Part shown: positions 1-9,625 of the stretch, one piece after another | Layout: every line of letters begins with the position of its first letter | How positions within the stretch are numbered: the stretch's first letter is position 1 | Assembly: GCA_029255685.2 (NCBI GenBank) | Contig: CM055313.2 | Location: 41,682,079 to 41,746,078 of the forward strand | Direction: 5' to 3' | Source of the DNA: Silene conica | Taxonomy: Eukaryota > Streptophyta > Magnoliopsida > Caryophyllales > Caryophyllaceae | Length of the DNA stretch: 64,000 bases | Notes under the pieces: model-generated | The model's database searches: none | What the model was told of the DNA's origin: nothing | Seen by the model: only the letters and a program-made list of their open reading frames with translations | Position numbers and translations under genes: made by a program

Positions 1-1942
1 AGTAGGATTTCCTGAGTCGTGTTTGTTGCCTGTTGAGTCTGTTTCTTGTATGTATATAGTCTATGGGGTATGGGTGTCATGTCTGACCCTTGTCGTGGTT
101 ATGTCAACCACCGTGCAACGCCAGTGAAGGTGGTTTCAGGCGCCTGTCACGGGTTTTTTAATTACTGTTAAGAATGAACGAATCTGACCAAGTGGTGTTC
201 TCCTTTGTGTCGATGGTGTTTTGGGGACTCGTCTTGATGGAAGTTGGAAGGGAGGAGTAAGTGGTGGTCAAGGGAGTCCTACGGTGGTCGGCTAGGTGGT
301 CTGTGGTGGTATGAGCGGTGTCGAATAAGGGGTTTGTGTCCTCTGTTTTGTCCTCTGTTTTGTCGGGTCTCCATGTTAATGTATGGGTACTGGTTGTTGG
401 GGGTGGCACCACCGCTGACTCGGGGGAGGTCGAAGCGGTGGTACCACCGGGAGTCAGAAGCCTGGTGTCGGGGGGTGGTCTGGGTAGTGTCACGGGTGGT
501 GGTTCGATTTATGGAGTTGTCGGCAGCCTGTTTAAGGAGGCAGGTTGGTTGGCGGGGGTGAGGGATCAGACCGGGTTTATGGGGCTGGTCTGACTCGCCG
601 GCGGCCGGCGACGGGGTCCATGGTGTCAGAGGGGTGGAGTGCTGCCAGGGGTGTCGAGAGGTGGTGTTGGTTGGTGTTCGAAGGGGCTGTGGTTGGTGGT
701 GCGAAGGGCTGAAGTCGGGTTGTGTGTTCGGATGTTGGGGCTGTTTGCGTTATTGTAACAACCCAATAAGATGGCTGTTTCCTTGTCCTTGTTTTTATTA
801 TTATTAAGTATTATTGTTTTTTTTATTATTATTACTATTATTACTAATTAGTATTACTATTTATTATTATTTATTTGTTTTGTCTATTTTATTAAGGTGA
901 GTGTTGTTAATGTTAATAAGTGTTGTAATTAATGTCATATTATCTTGTTATGGTTTTGGGTCGTAGTATTTAAAGATGTGGGTCGGGAAATTTTAAGTCG
1001 GGATATATATATATTATTATATTTGGAAGTTTCTATTTTTGGAAACTTTCCACTTAGGGAAGGTTTCTATTTATAGAAGGTATGGTTGTTAAGGGGTTCG
1101 GGAAGGTTATTTATTCGTTACCTATATGTGTATAGGTAGCGGGTTTCGCGTGGAACATTTCTAAACAAGCCTCGGATTATCTGCGTTTCCTGCTATTTCA
1201 GGTAGGGGAAATACGATGCATATTACAATGATTATTCAGTTGTTATTGATGATTACTATGAATGTTTTATACTAATACTTGGTTGGTATATTATGATATT
1301 TGGTTATATATATTCTGTGATACGATGTGTGGCGCGGAGATAAAGGGTCTGTGTGGCGCGGAGATAAAGGGTCTGTGTTTGGTGCGGAGATAAAGGGTCT
1401 GTGTTTGGTGCGGAGATAAAGGGTCTGTGTTTGGTGTGGAGATAAAGGGTCTGTGTTTGGTGCGGAGAATGTTGGGTCTTGTGATCGGTGCGGAGTTTAT
1501 TTGGTGTTGGATCGGTGCGGAGAAGGGATGATTGATCCCAATATATTTATGATAGTATTGTTATTTATGTGTTGTCTGCTTTACCTACTCAACCTCGCGG
1601 TTGACCCTGTGTATTCGTGTGACACCTACGATGATCCGGAATGGGGAGTAGATTTTTCAGGTCAGTGACAGATGGATTAGGAGATTGGGCATGGAGAGAG
1701 ACATGGCTTGGACTTACTTAGAATTAGATCACCTTTAGATATCTTCAGTTGTACTTTTATTTTATCAAAGTTTGGATCTCGTAGTTGCTGTAATATCAAG
1801 TTTAAAGTTAATCGGTTTTTATATATAAAGTACTTTGGTCCGTTTACCTTGTTATTCACTACCTCGGATATTCCGAGATGGTAACAGTCCTATTTATTGA
1901 GAATGTCTTGCCAAAGGCTCTTAAATAAATGGGGGTGTTACA
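1..1942 (+). mobile_element. LTR of gypsy element D (left part outside window)
   Basis: This is the right-hand part of a gypsy LTR that ends in GGGGTGTTACA at 1942. The last 600 bases align by eye with the LTRs ending at 46610 and 51718. Shared landmarks are a GGAG-containing minisatellite, the block CTCAACCTCGCGGTTGACCC, the palindrome CTCGGATATTCCGAG (1863-1877) and a closing hairpin. The first 700 bases are G- and T-rich with no credible gene; the short reading frames there are not supported. The 5' end is beyond the window, so whether this is a solo LTR or part of a full element cannot be told. It lies inside CACTA-2. Confidence 0.8.
1327..1527 (+). repeat. Minisatellite in LTR D
   Basis: About seven copies of a 24-26 bp unit with core GCGGAGATAAAGGGTCTGTG. 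The later copies are more degenerate (GATCGGTGCGGAG). The same type of array sits at the same place in LTRs G and A, with a different unit and copy number in each. Confidence 0.9.
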
Positions 1943-2161
1943 AATGCACTCCGACGAGGTGGTGATAAATTGTTCAAGTGGTGATGATGATGATGATTAG
2001 GACTACTATCTATTAGATTCGATAATCTTGTATTTGTTGAAGTTATTGTAGATGCCGTATGGCTTAATGTCAATGAAATTATCTTATTAATCTTATTATT
2101 CAAGTTTTTAATTACGTAAAGCATTTCTTTCTAATTGTTGCTATATTAGTTTGATAATAAT

Positions 2162-3772
2162 ATGCCGGGCGGAAGACGACGAGGTGGTGGTAGTCGTCAG
2201 CCTGAGGGAGGACGATCGGGAGCTAATCATGATGAGGACGAGATTGTACCTGAGACTCAGCCGCCTACACATCGAGTTCACCTCGATCCGACTGATTACG
2301 AAGGCGCCAAGTGGTAAGTATCTTATTTGTTTACGGATAATTGATTATATATACGTATATATTGATTATAATATGATTACTTGTTGACTATTTTATTTTC
2401 ACATTTAACTCTTTTTCAGGTTCAGTGACAAAGACGTTTCTACTCTTATAACACAGACCATTATTTGCAACTACAAGGAGTATGCGCCCAACTGGTCAGA
2501 AGCGTCGGATTACATTAAGGAAGAGTGGTGGAATTGGTTTGAGGTATTTATTAACTGTTTACTACCTATTTCCGTTTTATTATTTATTACCTATTTATTG
2601 TTTCATACTTATTTAACTATTTTTTTTCTTGAAACAGAAAAAAGTTACCTTTCACCCTCGTGATAGAGCAGCGGTTAGGTCGGCGTGGGAAGAGATGATG
2701 AAAGACCGTCTTCGCAAAAGAATTCACTACGCTATGCAGAAACCAACGGAGAAAAGGCCGCACTGGATACCCTTGGATATTTTTGAACAACTGAAGGCTA
2801 GAAAGGACAATCCAAAATTCCAAGAGAAATCCGACAAAAACAAGACCAACCGGATGTCGGGAAGTACCGAAAAGGGCAAGGCCTTAGGTACTCACATAAT
2901 GGGTCGTAAAAACACCCTACAGATGATGGATGAAAAGGTAATTGTTTAGTTTTTACTTCATTTTTCTTGTCTTCAATAATTTTCACCCTTTGACAATATT
3001 GAATGTTTTTTTCAACAAGTGTCGTTGGATTTAAATTGCAGGCTGGAGAAGATGGGAGGGATGTACCATCGGCCTTGAAGTTGCTTGAGAGGACAAAAAA
3101 GAATGCCAAGAAGGGTTGGCTATCAACGAAACCCAAAGCACTATTTGTAAGTTAACAGAAACTTTTCTTTATATTTTAGTAATTTGGTTTACTAATTAAT
3201 TAACGTATACTAATAACATTTTATTTTTGTTTTGTAGGAAAAAGTTTTTTCAAGAAAGAACAAAATGATAAGTGAAGGGATCCCGGAGCAAGATATCGAC
3301 GACAACGAGATCTACTTCGAAGAAGTAGGCGGTTTCAACAAGAAAGGGTTGATACTCGGTATGGGAAATGCAGCCCCAGTCATTTACGAGCGTCGTCGCC
3401 ACTCAAGTGCTGGGACCCAGTCACAATACACCCCAGGTTAGTATTTTATAGTTTATTAAAATTTAAGACTAACCAATTATTTAACCGTTTACTAAATGAA
3501 TATAATATCATGTTTGACTATTCATTGCAGGTATCCTCGGCAAAGTTCTTCGAGAGAATGCTCAGCTAAGACAACACGATCTCGAGACATCCCAAAGGCT
3601 GAAGGCAATTGAAGAATACTTAAGTCAACAGGGGGCGGAGTTCACTACTCAGAGCTGCAACCCGGGAGGCTTTTCTCAGCCAAGACGCGACTTTGACGAT
3701 GATGGCGGCGACAATGCTAGGGCGGCCAGTCATTTCGCCACCCCACAGCCCACCGACACGACCGTTAGATAG
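2162..3772 (+). CDS. CACTA ORF1 protein, Transposase_24 (Ptta/En/Spm) type, six exons
   Basis: A spliced model gives exons 2162-2313, 2420-2543, 2638-2937, 3042-3146, 3238-3436 and 3531-3772. Every intron has GT-AG ends, there is no internal stop, and the protein has 373 residues. The N-terminus is Gly/Arg-rich (MPGGRRRGGGSRQ). A tryptophan-rich block (EEWWNWFE) and the basic block around HWIPLDIFEQLKARKDNPKF and EKSDKNKTNRMSG match the plant Transposase_24 family, the accessory protein of En/Spm-type CACTA elements (TNPA-like DNA binding is inferred). The C-terminal third (KVLRENAQLRQHDLETSQRLKAIEEYL) has heptad-like spacing and is probably a coiled coil, followed by an acidic tail. The start at 2162 was chosen over 2151 because it opens directly into the conserved frame. 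An uninterrupted gene is unusual here, where neighbouring elements are broken. Confidence 0.85.
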
Positions 3773-4018
3773 ATTTCATTAGGTTGTTTAGTTGATGTAA
3801 CGCGGACTATGTTTAGTTTTGAGTTGGATTATCATTTGTAAAACTTTCTTATTAGTTATGAAAAGTGATATTAAAAACCCTTGTCTCCGACAAGTTTTTG
3901 TTGCTGGGTCGTTTTTCTGAAATTGCAGGTTTACAGATCATGCAAAAGGGAAAAAATGAATCATTTCAATGGAAATGGGGAGCTGGAAAAACAGCTGAAA
4001 CCGGAAAATCACACAGGA
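3773..4018 (+). other. CACTA-2 3' untranslated stretch
   Basis: AT-rich sequence between the stop codon of the ORF1 gene and the start of the palindromic subterminal repeats. I see no gene; it probably holds the 3' UTR and polyadenylation region. Confidence 0.5.
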
Positions 4019-4475
4019 ATTTGCGACGGAAATGTCTCAATTTGCGACGGACATTCCGTCGCAAACCTTGACCAGAAGTCAAGGTCAGTCAAGATTTGCG
4101 ACGGAATTTCCGTCGCAAATGGTCCTATTTGCGACGGAAATTCCGTCGCAAATCTTGACTGACTTTGACCAGAAGTCAGGGTCAGTCAAGATTTGCGACG
4201 GAAAATCCGTCGCAAAGGGGACCATTTGCGACGGAAATTCCGTCGCAAATCTTGACTGACCTTGACTTCTGGTCATGGTCAATCCGTCGCAAAATGAGGT
4301 CAATCCGTCGCAAATAATTTGCGACGGAAAAATCCGTCGCAAATTAACTTTTTGCGACAAAAATATGGGACATACGCAGTCCGTCGCAAATCCGTCGCAA
4401 AAACATCATTTACGACGGATTTCACCCTTTTTGCGACGGAAAATTCCGTCGCAAAGCGAGCATTGTTTTGTAGTG
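4019..4475. repeat. CACTA-2 subterminal palindromic repeats and terminus
   Basis: About ten copies of TTTGCGACGGA or its complement, mostly paired head to head into 26-27 bp palindromes (for example 4094-4120 and 4127-4153). The spacer TTGACTGAC/GTCAGTCAA is itself inverted around 4155-4265. In CACTA elements, subterminal arrays of this kind bind the TNPA-type protein; that this array binds the neighbouring 2162-3772 product is an inference. Confidence 0.85.
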
Positions 4476-5798
4476 AGCCAATCCAAGGAAACTATAAATC
4501 TTTCCCACATCTTTGGACCTCTCCCTATCAACAACAACCTCTATCTTGGAGGGATCAACCATAACACCCTCACTAGAGATGACATATCCTAAAAATGCAA
4601 CCTGAGACAACCAGAACTCACACTTCAAAAACATAGCGAACCACTTCTCTCGGCGCAGAATCCAAAGTATCAAGCGAAGATGTTCGGCATGCTCAGCATC
4701 AGTCTTCGAATATATCAAAATTTCATCAATGAACACCACAACGCAAGTGTCCAAGTACTCACTAAACGTCTTGTTCATCTGATCCATGAATATCACAGGA
4801 GCATTGGTCAACCCAAAAGGCGTGACCACAAACTCAAAATGTCCATATCTGGTACAGAAAAAAGTCTTGGCAATGTCGGCCTCTCTAACTGGAATCTGGT
4901 GATACCCTGACCGTAGATCAATCTTTGAAAATCTGGAGGCACCTCTAAGCTGATCAACTAGGTCATCAATCCTAGGTAGAGGATATAGGCTCTTCACCGT
5001 AACTCTGTTCAATTCCCTATAGTCGATACATAATCTCATCGATCTATCCTTCTTCTTGACGAAAAGCAATAGAGCACCCCACGGAGAAGCACTCGGTCGA
5101 ATAAATCCCTTCTCTATCATCTCTTCCAATTGCTGCTTCAGTTCCTTCAATTCAGGCGGAGCCATACGATATGGAGCCTTAGATATAGGTCTGGTACCAG
5201 GTACAAGCTCGATCGTAAACTCAACATCTCTCTCAGGAGGTATACCCGACAACTCTTCTGGAAAGACATCTGGAAACTCTCGAACAGCGGCTACATCTTC
5301 AAGCTTCGGTAGCGAAGGCTTCGCAGCTGAAACAACACACAGGAAGGCTTGGCAACCCTTCCTAAGGAAATAAGAAGCTTTCATCGAAGAAATGACGCGA
5401 ATACCCTTTCGGGGGCGAGTTCCCTTATAGGAAACAGGAACTCCTGAAGAACTCCTCAAGCAGATTTTCTGGTCGCGACACTCGAAGCGAGCATGGTATC
5501 GCGACCACCAATCCATACCAAGGATAATGTCAAATTCCTCGAGAGGAAACCTCAATAAGTTCGATGGAAAAGTGGCACAACCTATAACAATAGGAACATC
5601 CCTATGGGACGAAGAGCAGGAGAAAACATCTCCGGAAGGCAATGAGATAGAAGTCTCCTCAACAATAGAAGACTCCAGACCTAGTCTATCGGCGAATTGA
5701 GTCGATATGAAAGACAATGAAGTACCAGTATCGAATAAGATCATGCATTCAGCACCAAGAATAGAAAATATACGAGCCTCGGCCTTTGCTCTAGTCAT
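4476..5798 (-). pseudogene. pol: Element B pol fragment: protease and reverse transcriptase
   Basis: Minus-strand gypsy polyprotein piece. The aspartic protease site reads [12 protein letters not shown] near the start (the usual form has DSGA or DTGA). It is followed by the conserved linker [16 protein letters not shown] and the RT blocks [41 protein letters not shown] and TPFGLTNAP. The catalytic box reads VFIDEIL where the family has two adjacent aspartates, so the enzyme is probably dead. The coding sequence stops at SFLGLA, where CACTA-2 is inserted; RNase H, integrase and the 3' LTR would lie left of the window. The block pattern resembles Tekay/Del-like chromoviruses, but no chromodomain is visible here. 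Confidence 0.85.
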
Positions 5799-5860
5799 GA
5801 CGAAAATCTTCCCCTTTGCCCTGTTCCCTCGAGTAGCTACAGCAGCAGTGGCAGCCTTGC

Positions 5861-6816
5861 CTAGTGCGGTGTTCCTCTATGGACACTCGAAAGATTTATG
5901 CCTAAAACCGTTATAAGTGTAGCACTTGTACGCATTCTTAAGAAATCAAAACCAGGATGAGGAGGTTTACCACAACGGTGACAAGTACCCGTAGTAGTAT
6001 CTGTGTGAATAGTGGTCTTAGCGACCGGAGCGACAAACCTCTCAAACCTCTTCTTCTGAGAAGCAGGTGCAGCAGTAGATGGAACAAAAGGTCTCTTGCC
6101 CTGATAAATAGATCTCTGGTACGAAGAAGCATTAGCATTAGCAGCACGAGTCTCACGGTCAATAGCCCTAATCGAACTCTCAGCCCAGATGGCGTCGCCG
6201 TACACCTCCACAAAGGAAGTAGAATCTCTGCGAACCATACTCTCGACACGGGGTCCTAACTTGCCTATGTAGAAGTACACCCTCTCTGACTCATCCCTCA
6301 CGAACTTAGAAGCAAAGTGAGCTAGCTGGTTAAACATCTCTTTGAACTCTTGCACCGTCATCTTCCCTTGCTTAAGATCCATAAACTCTTTCAGACTTTG
6401 CGAACGGATCTCCTTTGGGTAGAAACGTGTCTCGATCTTGTCTTTGAACATGTCCCAATCAAACATCGGATCAAGGAGAAAGCTTGGACCAGTAAGAGTC
6501 CACCACATATCAGCCTCCTATGTCAGAAAGTGAGCGGCTAACGCACCCTATCCTCCCTGACAACTGAGTACATGGAGAAGCTCTTCTCCATTTCTCAAAA
6601 CCACTCTGATAAGGCAGTTGGATCTACTTCACCATTGTAGGTCTTGGTGTGACTCCTCGACGTCTGAGAGGCAATCCAGGAGAAGCCACCAGGTCGATTA
6701 GCAACGTCACCATACGGAGGAGGAGGAGGAACAGCCTCAGCTTGAGTCCTTTGGTTCTCAAAAACCTGAAGAAGCGCTTGTATTATAGTATTCTCTGCGG
6801 CAGAAGTCCTCACCAT
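5861..6816 (-). pseudogene. gag: Element B gag, frameshifted
   Basis: Starts at 6816 on the minus strand with MVRTSAAENTIIQALL and a proline run, then shifts frame near 6595 and has a stop near 6518. It resumes at 6508 with a retrotransposon-gag domain (FKDKIETRFYPKEIRSQ, MTVQEFKEMFNQLAHFA). A zinc knuckle CHRCGKPPHPGFDF is present, but its last cysteine is lost. Gag would form the particle core. It is followed on the same strand by the pol fragment, with about 60 bases of broken reading frame between them. Confidence 0.8.
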
Positions 6817-6968
6817 TCTTCAAAAGAGAAGCTTGTGTTAACTTAGAAATTAGCAGGCACAAACAGACTACAAGAAAAGTCCTTAAATCTACCCCATCTC
6901 TCATTCATTATTCGATTATATGGTCAAGTTAAGGTTGGAGGTTACATGAGTGCGCCGGGAGCGATAGC

Positions 6969-6981
6969 GCTCTGCTATCAA
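6969..6981 (-). other. Element B primer-binding site (tRNA-iMet-like, degenerate)
   Basis: Read on the minus strand, TTGATAGCAGAGC starts one base inside the LTR boundary at 6983. It differs from the canonical TGGTATCAGAGC by a substitution and an insertion. Its position defines the LTR end and the direction of B. Confidence 0.7.
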
Positions 6982-7432
6982 CTGTAAAACCCCTCGTCCC
7001 AGCGGAAAAGTAAAACATACAAACATGCCAAAATTTACGCGAAATTTAAACTTTATCATGCAAGATAAGAACGAGGTGAATTAAAACAAACTATACAAAC
7101 TGAAACAAAACAACAATAGATAAGTATATAAGTCTAAGTACAAAAGTATAAGTACAAAACTCAACCTGGGATGGCACATCCCTACAGGCACTCAAATGTA
7201 TATCAAAAACCAGGTCTACCTAGAACGATAAACGGGTGTGTCATCGATGATAGGATCATCGCTCGCTAGCCTTTGTAACCCTCCAACAACCTGTCATGTA
7301 CCTACATACATGAAAACATGTACGCCACAATCAGTGGGGAGTGACTAGAGATCTCCTAGCCACTTATTGTTAGCGACACGTAACATATAAGAACATCCAA
7401 GATACTCCAACACTATAACATGTGAAGTGTGT

Positions 7433-7444
7433 ATATATATATAT

Positions 7445-7512
<68 letters not shown>

Positions 7513-7526
7513 GTATATATATATAC

Positions 7527-7567
<41 letters not shown>
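7433..7567. repeat. (TA)n microsatellite
   Basis: Nearly pure TA dinucleotide run with a few interruptions, in the LTR of element B. Repeat-derived reading frames on both strands are not genes. Confidence 0.95.
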
Positions 7568-7569
<2 letters not shown>

Positions 7570-7896
7570 ACTTTCATATCAATATGCATCACTATGCAAA
7601 GGCTCTCAACTAACTTTGGAAACTATTTGAAAGCCGGCCTCCCTTCCGGTTGCCCGGCCGCGGGGTCTTTCACCTCAAACCATTTACGAATTCAGAATGG
7701 CAGTCGTCCAATGCCTTGGACGAACAATAACTAATAAATAATACTCTTAAGCACACAATCATTCAGCAACATCTGATACCGTACCCCAACTCAGGCAAGC
7801 AGATGCAAACAGCAGTATCTAGAACTAACCCCAACTCAGGAAAGAACTAGACACAATCAGTAGTGTCCAAGTCACACCCCAACTCATGTAAACTTG

Positions 7897-7901
7897 GTAC
7901 A
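7897..7901. other. Left target-site duplication of element C
   Basis: GTACA immediately before the LTR start at 7902. An identical GTACA follows the other end at 47338-47342. Confidence 0.95.
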
Positions 7902-8174
7902 TGATACGTGTCTATTTTATGTTGTTTTACATCTATTTCTACACGCATTTCAGAGCCTATTTACGATGTTTTAGCCTCTATTTCCCAACAATTGTCTACT
8001 TTCGTATTTTTATGCTCTTTTGTAGAATTATGCGGAAAAGAGGTGATTTTAGACCAAATTGCTACCCTTGGGATTTTTACATAACCAAGGAACGAGGAGA
8101 AAACAACCCAAAGCGCGAATGAAGGACCAAAGGATCAATTTAAGGCGAATTCAAGGCTGACACACAGGAAAACC

Positions 8175-8307
8175 GGTCGACCGACCGACTACCCTGGTCG
8201 GTCGACCAAGGTACCTGTTATCTCAAACTCAGAATTTAACTTACGGAAACAGAAGTCCATTGGGCCCGATAACCGGTCGACCGACCGCATCACCTAGTCG
8301 GTCGACC
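8175..8307. repeat. 12+9+12 palindromic modules in the element C LTR, upstream of the TATA box
   Basis: Two modules spaced exactly 100 bp apart. GGTCGACCGACC at 8175-8186 faces GGTCGGTCGACC at 8196-8207. GGTCGACCGACC at 8275-8286 faces AGTCGGTCGACC at 8296-8307. In both, the arms are separated by exactly 9 bp and are complementary, so each could form an 11-12 bp hairpin. Both modules are kept in the 3' LTR near 44044-44180. Confidence 0.95.
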
Positions 8308-8378
8308 AAGGCGCAGTTCCAGAATTCTCCGCAAAGCCCACGCACGGATTAGGTTATTGAAAAACGCTTATGAATCTC

Positions 8379-8385
8379 TATTTAA
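8379..8385 (+). promoter_or_regulatory. TATA-like box in the element C LTR
   Basis: TATTTAA, conserved in the 3' LTR, about 70 bp downstream of the second palindromic module. It is the best TATA candidate in this LTR; no transcription start can be proven from sequence. Confidence 0.4.
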
Positions 8386-8823
8386 GAGAGACCTCGGGAT
8401 TAGGGCTAAGTATCTGATTATCTAATTATCAGTAGTCATTTAGTCTTTTAGCAATCTTTTTATCTGTAATCACAATAATTACTGTTCTTTAAGTTTTTAA
8501 GTTTTATTTCATTGTTCAAACTTTCATCCCACAGAAATCAATAAGGTCTTTCTTCTGCCCTAATCCCTAATCGCGGTAATTTCTCTTTGAATTTCAGTTT
8601 CTTAATCATTATCATTGTAGAATTGCTAGAATCCGGTTTAGCATAGAATCCCGAAACCTTGATTGATTATCGCATGTTTATGATATCTTTAGTTATGAAT
8701 CTTAATTGCTTAATCGTTATTATCGTTATTACTGTAGTTATGAGTAGCTAATTTCATATATTAGGACGTAGGAAGTAATTTGCGAAGATGATATAAAAAC
8801 AGTTTCGACCTGTAGCAGACTTG

Positions 8824-8898
8824 GGTCGACCGACCGGCTTAACTGGTCGGTAGACTGAAGTAGTTGGTTGGCCGACGGGGTTAGCTGGTCGGTCGACT
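8824..8898. repeat. 21-bp-period palindromic array downstream of the element C promoter
   Basis: Four 12-mers (GGTCGACCGACC, GGTCGGTAGACT, GGTTGGCCGACG, GGTCGGTCGACT) separated by exactly 9 bp each time. The 3' LTR has the same array near 46663-46740. It lies downstream of the TATA candidate, so it would be in the transcript. Confidence 0.92.
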
Positions 8899-9509
8899 GA
8901 CCTCGCGCATGTTTTCAGTTCGTTTTGTTTCGTTAATTATAATACCCTATAATGAGACTGAAAGGAGACTTATAGGATGTTAATAATGACTTACCCAAGG
9001 TTAAAAGATACGGAAAGGGCATTGGTTAACGCTTTAAGACGACTAGGCTAATTAAGACTAAAAGGTATGTGACCTAGAATTTAGGAATCACCTTTATTGT
9101 TGACACCCAATATTTGTAAGACCTAGGAACTAATAGCATAGGCCGAAAGGAGCTATTATGTATCATAGACCGAGAGGATATGTTACGCCCCTTACGGGAC
9201 TGCAATATATGTTGACTTAGAATTTATACCATCATAGTTCTTTATTACCCAAACATCCTAGCACTCTTTTTATCATAAGTTTTATCTTATTCTTATTTCT
9301 TGTTTTATTCCTGTCTTTATTTTCTTTAGACCTAGTGAGAAACAAACAAACAAACAAACAAACCCCCAATTTGTTACCCTAAAACATTGACTTAGAACAA
9401 TAAACATTCCCCACCTCCTTGTGGTTCGACCCTGACTTTCGCTATCTATAAATAAAGCTAGGAATTATAAATCTTATCTTTGATACCCACAACGACGGGT
9501 ATCAAATTT

Positions 9510-9527
9510 TGGCGCTGTTGTCGGGGA
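9510..9527 (+). other. Element C primer-binding site (tRNA-Asp-like)
   Basis: TGGCGCTGTTGTCGGGGA, five bases after the LTR. It differs from the H site (TGGCGCCGTTGCCGGGGA) by two C-to-T changes. This is the kind of primer site usual for Athila-type elements. Confidence 0.85.
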
Positions 9528-9568
9528 GGTGACGCCAGTGTTTATTGTTTTCAGTTTTTGTTTTTTGT

Positions 9569-9593
9569 GTTTAAGGAACTTTGTTCCTTAAAC
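9569..9593 (+). promoter_or_regulatory. Leader hairpin upstream of the element C gag
   Basis: GTTTAAGGAAC, loop TTT, GTTCCTTAAAC: a perfect 11-bp stem ending 32 nt before the gag ATG at 9626. Element H has a hairpin at the same distance with a different but still paired stem (53197-53224). Confidence 0.85.
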
Positions 9594-9625
9594 ATTCCTT
9601 ACTCTTTTCTTGTAGTTTCCATCTT

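Larger units (their letters stand above)
1943..4475 (+). mobile_element. CACTA transposon CACTA-2, right-hand part
   Basis: The right terminus at 4461-4475 reads CACTACAAAACAATG on the minus strand, a CACTA-superfamily end. It interrupts the reverse transcriptase of element B exactly after the codons for FLGLA; the 3 bp next to the end are agc. The body contains an intron-bearing Transposase_24-like gene (2162-3772) and dense palindromic subterminal repeats (4019-4475). The left part, where a TNP2-type transposase would be expected, is outside the window, and LTR D is inserted between. The stretch 1943-2161 upstream of the gene has a GATGATGATGATGATTAG run and no further gene. Confidence 0.85.
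6983..7901 (-). mobile_element. Element B 5' LTR, gag-proximal part
   Basis: Begins TGTAAAACCCCTCG on the plus strand, which is the CA end of a minus-strand LTR. It stops at 7901, where element C is inserted. The rest of the same LTR is 47343-49087, giving about 2.66 kb in total. Near the break it has repeated CCAACTCAGG words that continue on the far side of C, and a segment around 7640-7668 (CGGTTGCCCGGCCGCGGGG) that recurs at 47795-47818. No gene is seen. Confidence 0.85.
7902..9504 (+). mobile_element. Element C 5' LTR
   Basis: The 1603-bp LTR starts TGATACGTG and ends GGGTATCA. It ends in an internal palindrome: TGATACCC at 9481-9488 faces GGGTATCA at 9497-9504. The two LTRs align well; over the first 340 comparable bases (from 8001 and 43871) I counted about 18 differences by eye, so the insertion is not recent. 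It contains two groups of the 12+9+12 palindromic module, a TATA-like box and a (CAAA)n run near 9345-9365. Confidence 0.92.

Noticed and set aside
244-593. Two overlapping 90-105 residue frames in LTR D
   Set aside because: Low-complexity G/T-rich LTR sequence, with overlapping frames and an antisense frame over the same bases.
7370-7613. Tyr/Ile-rich frames on both strands
   Set aside because: Translation of the (TA)n microsatellite.
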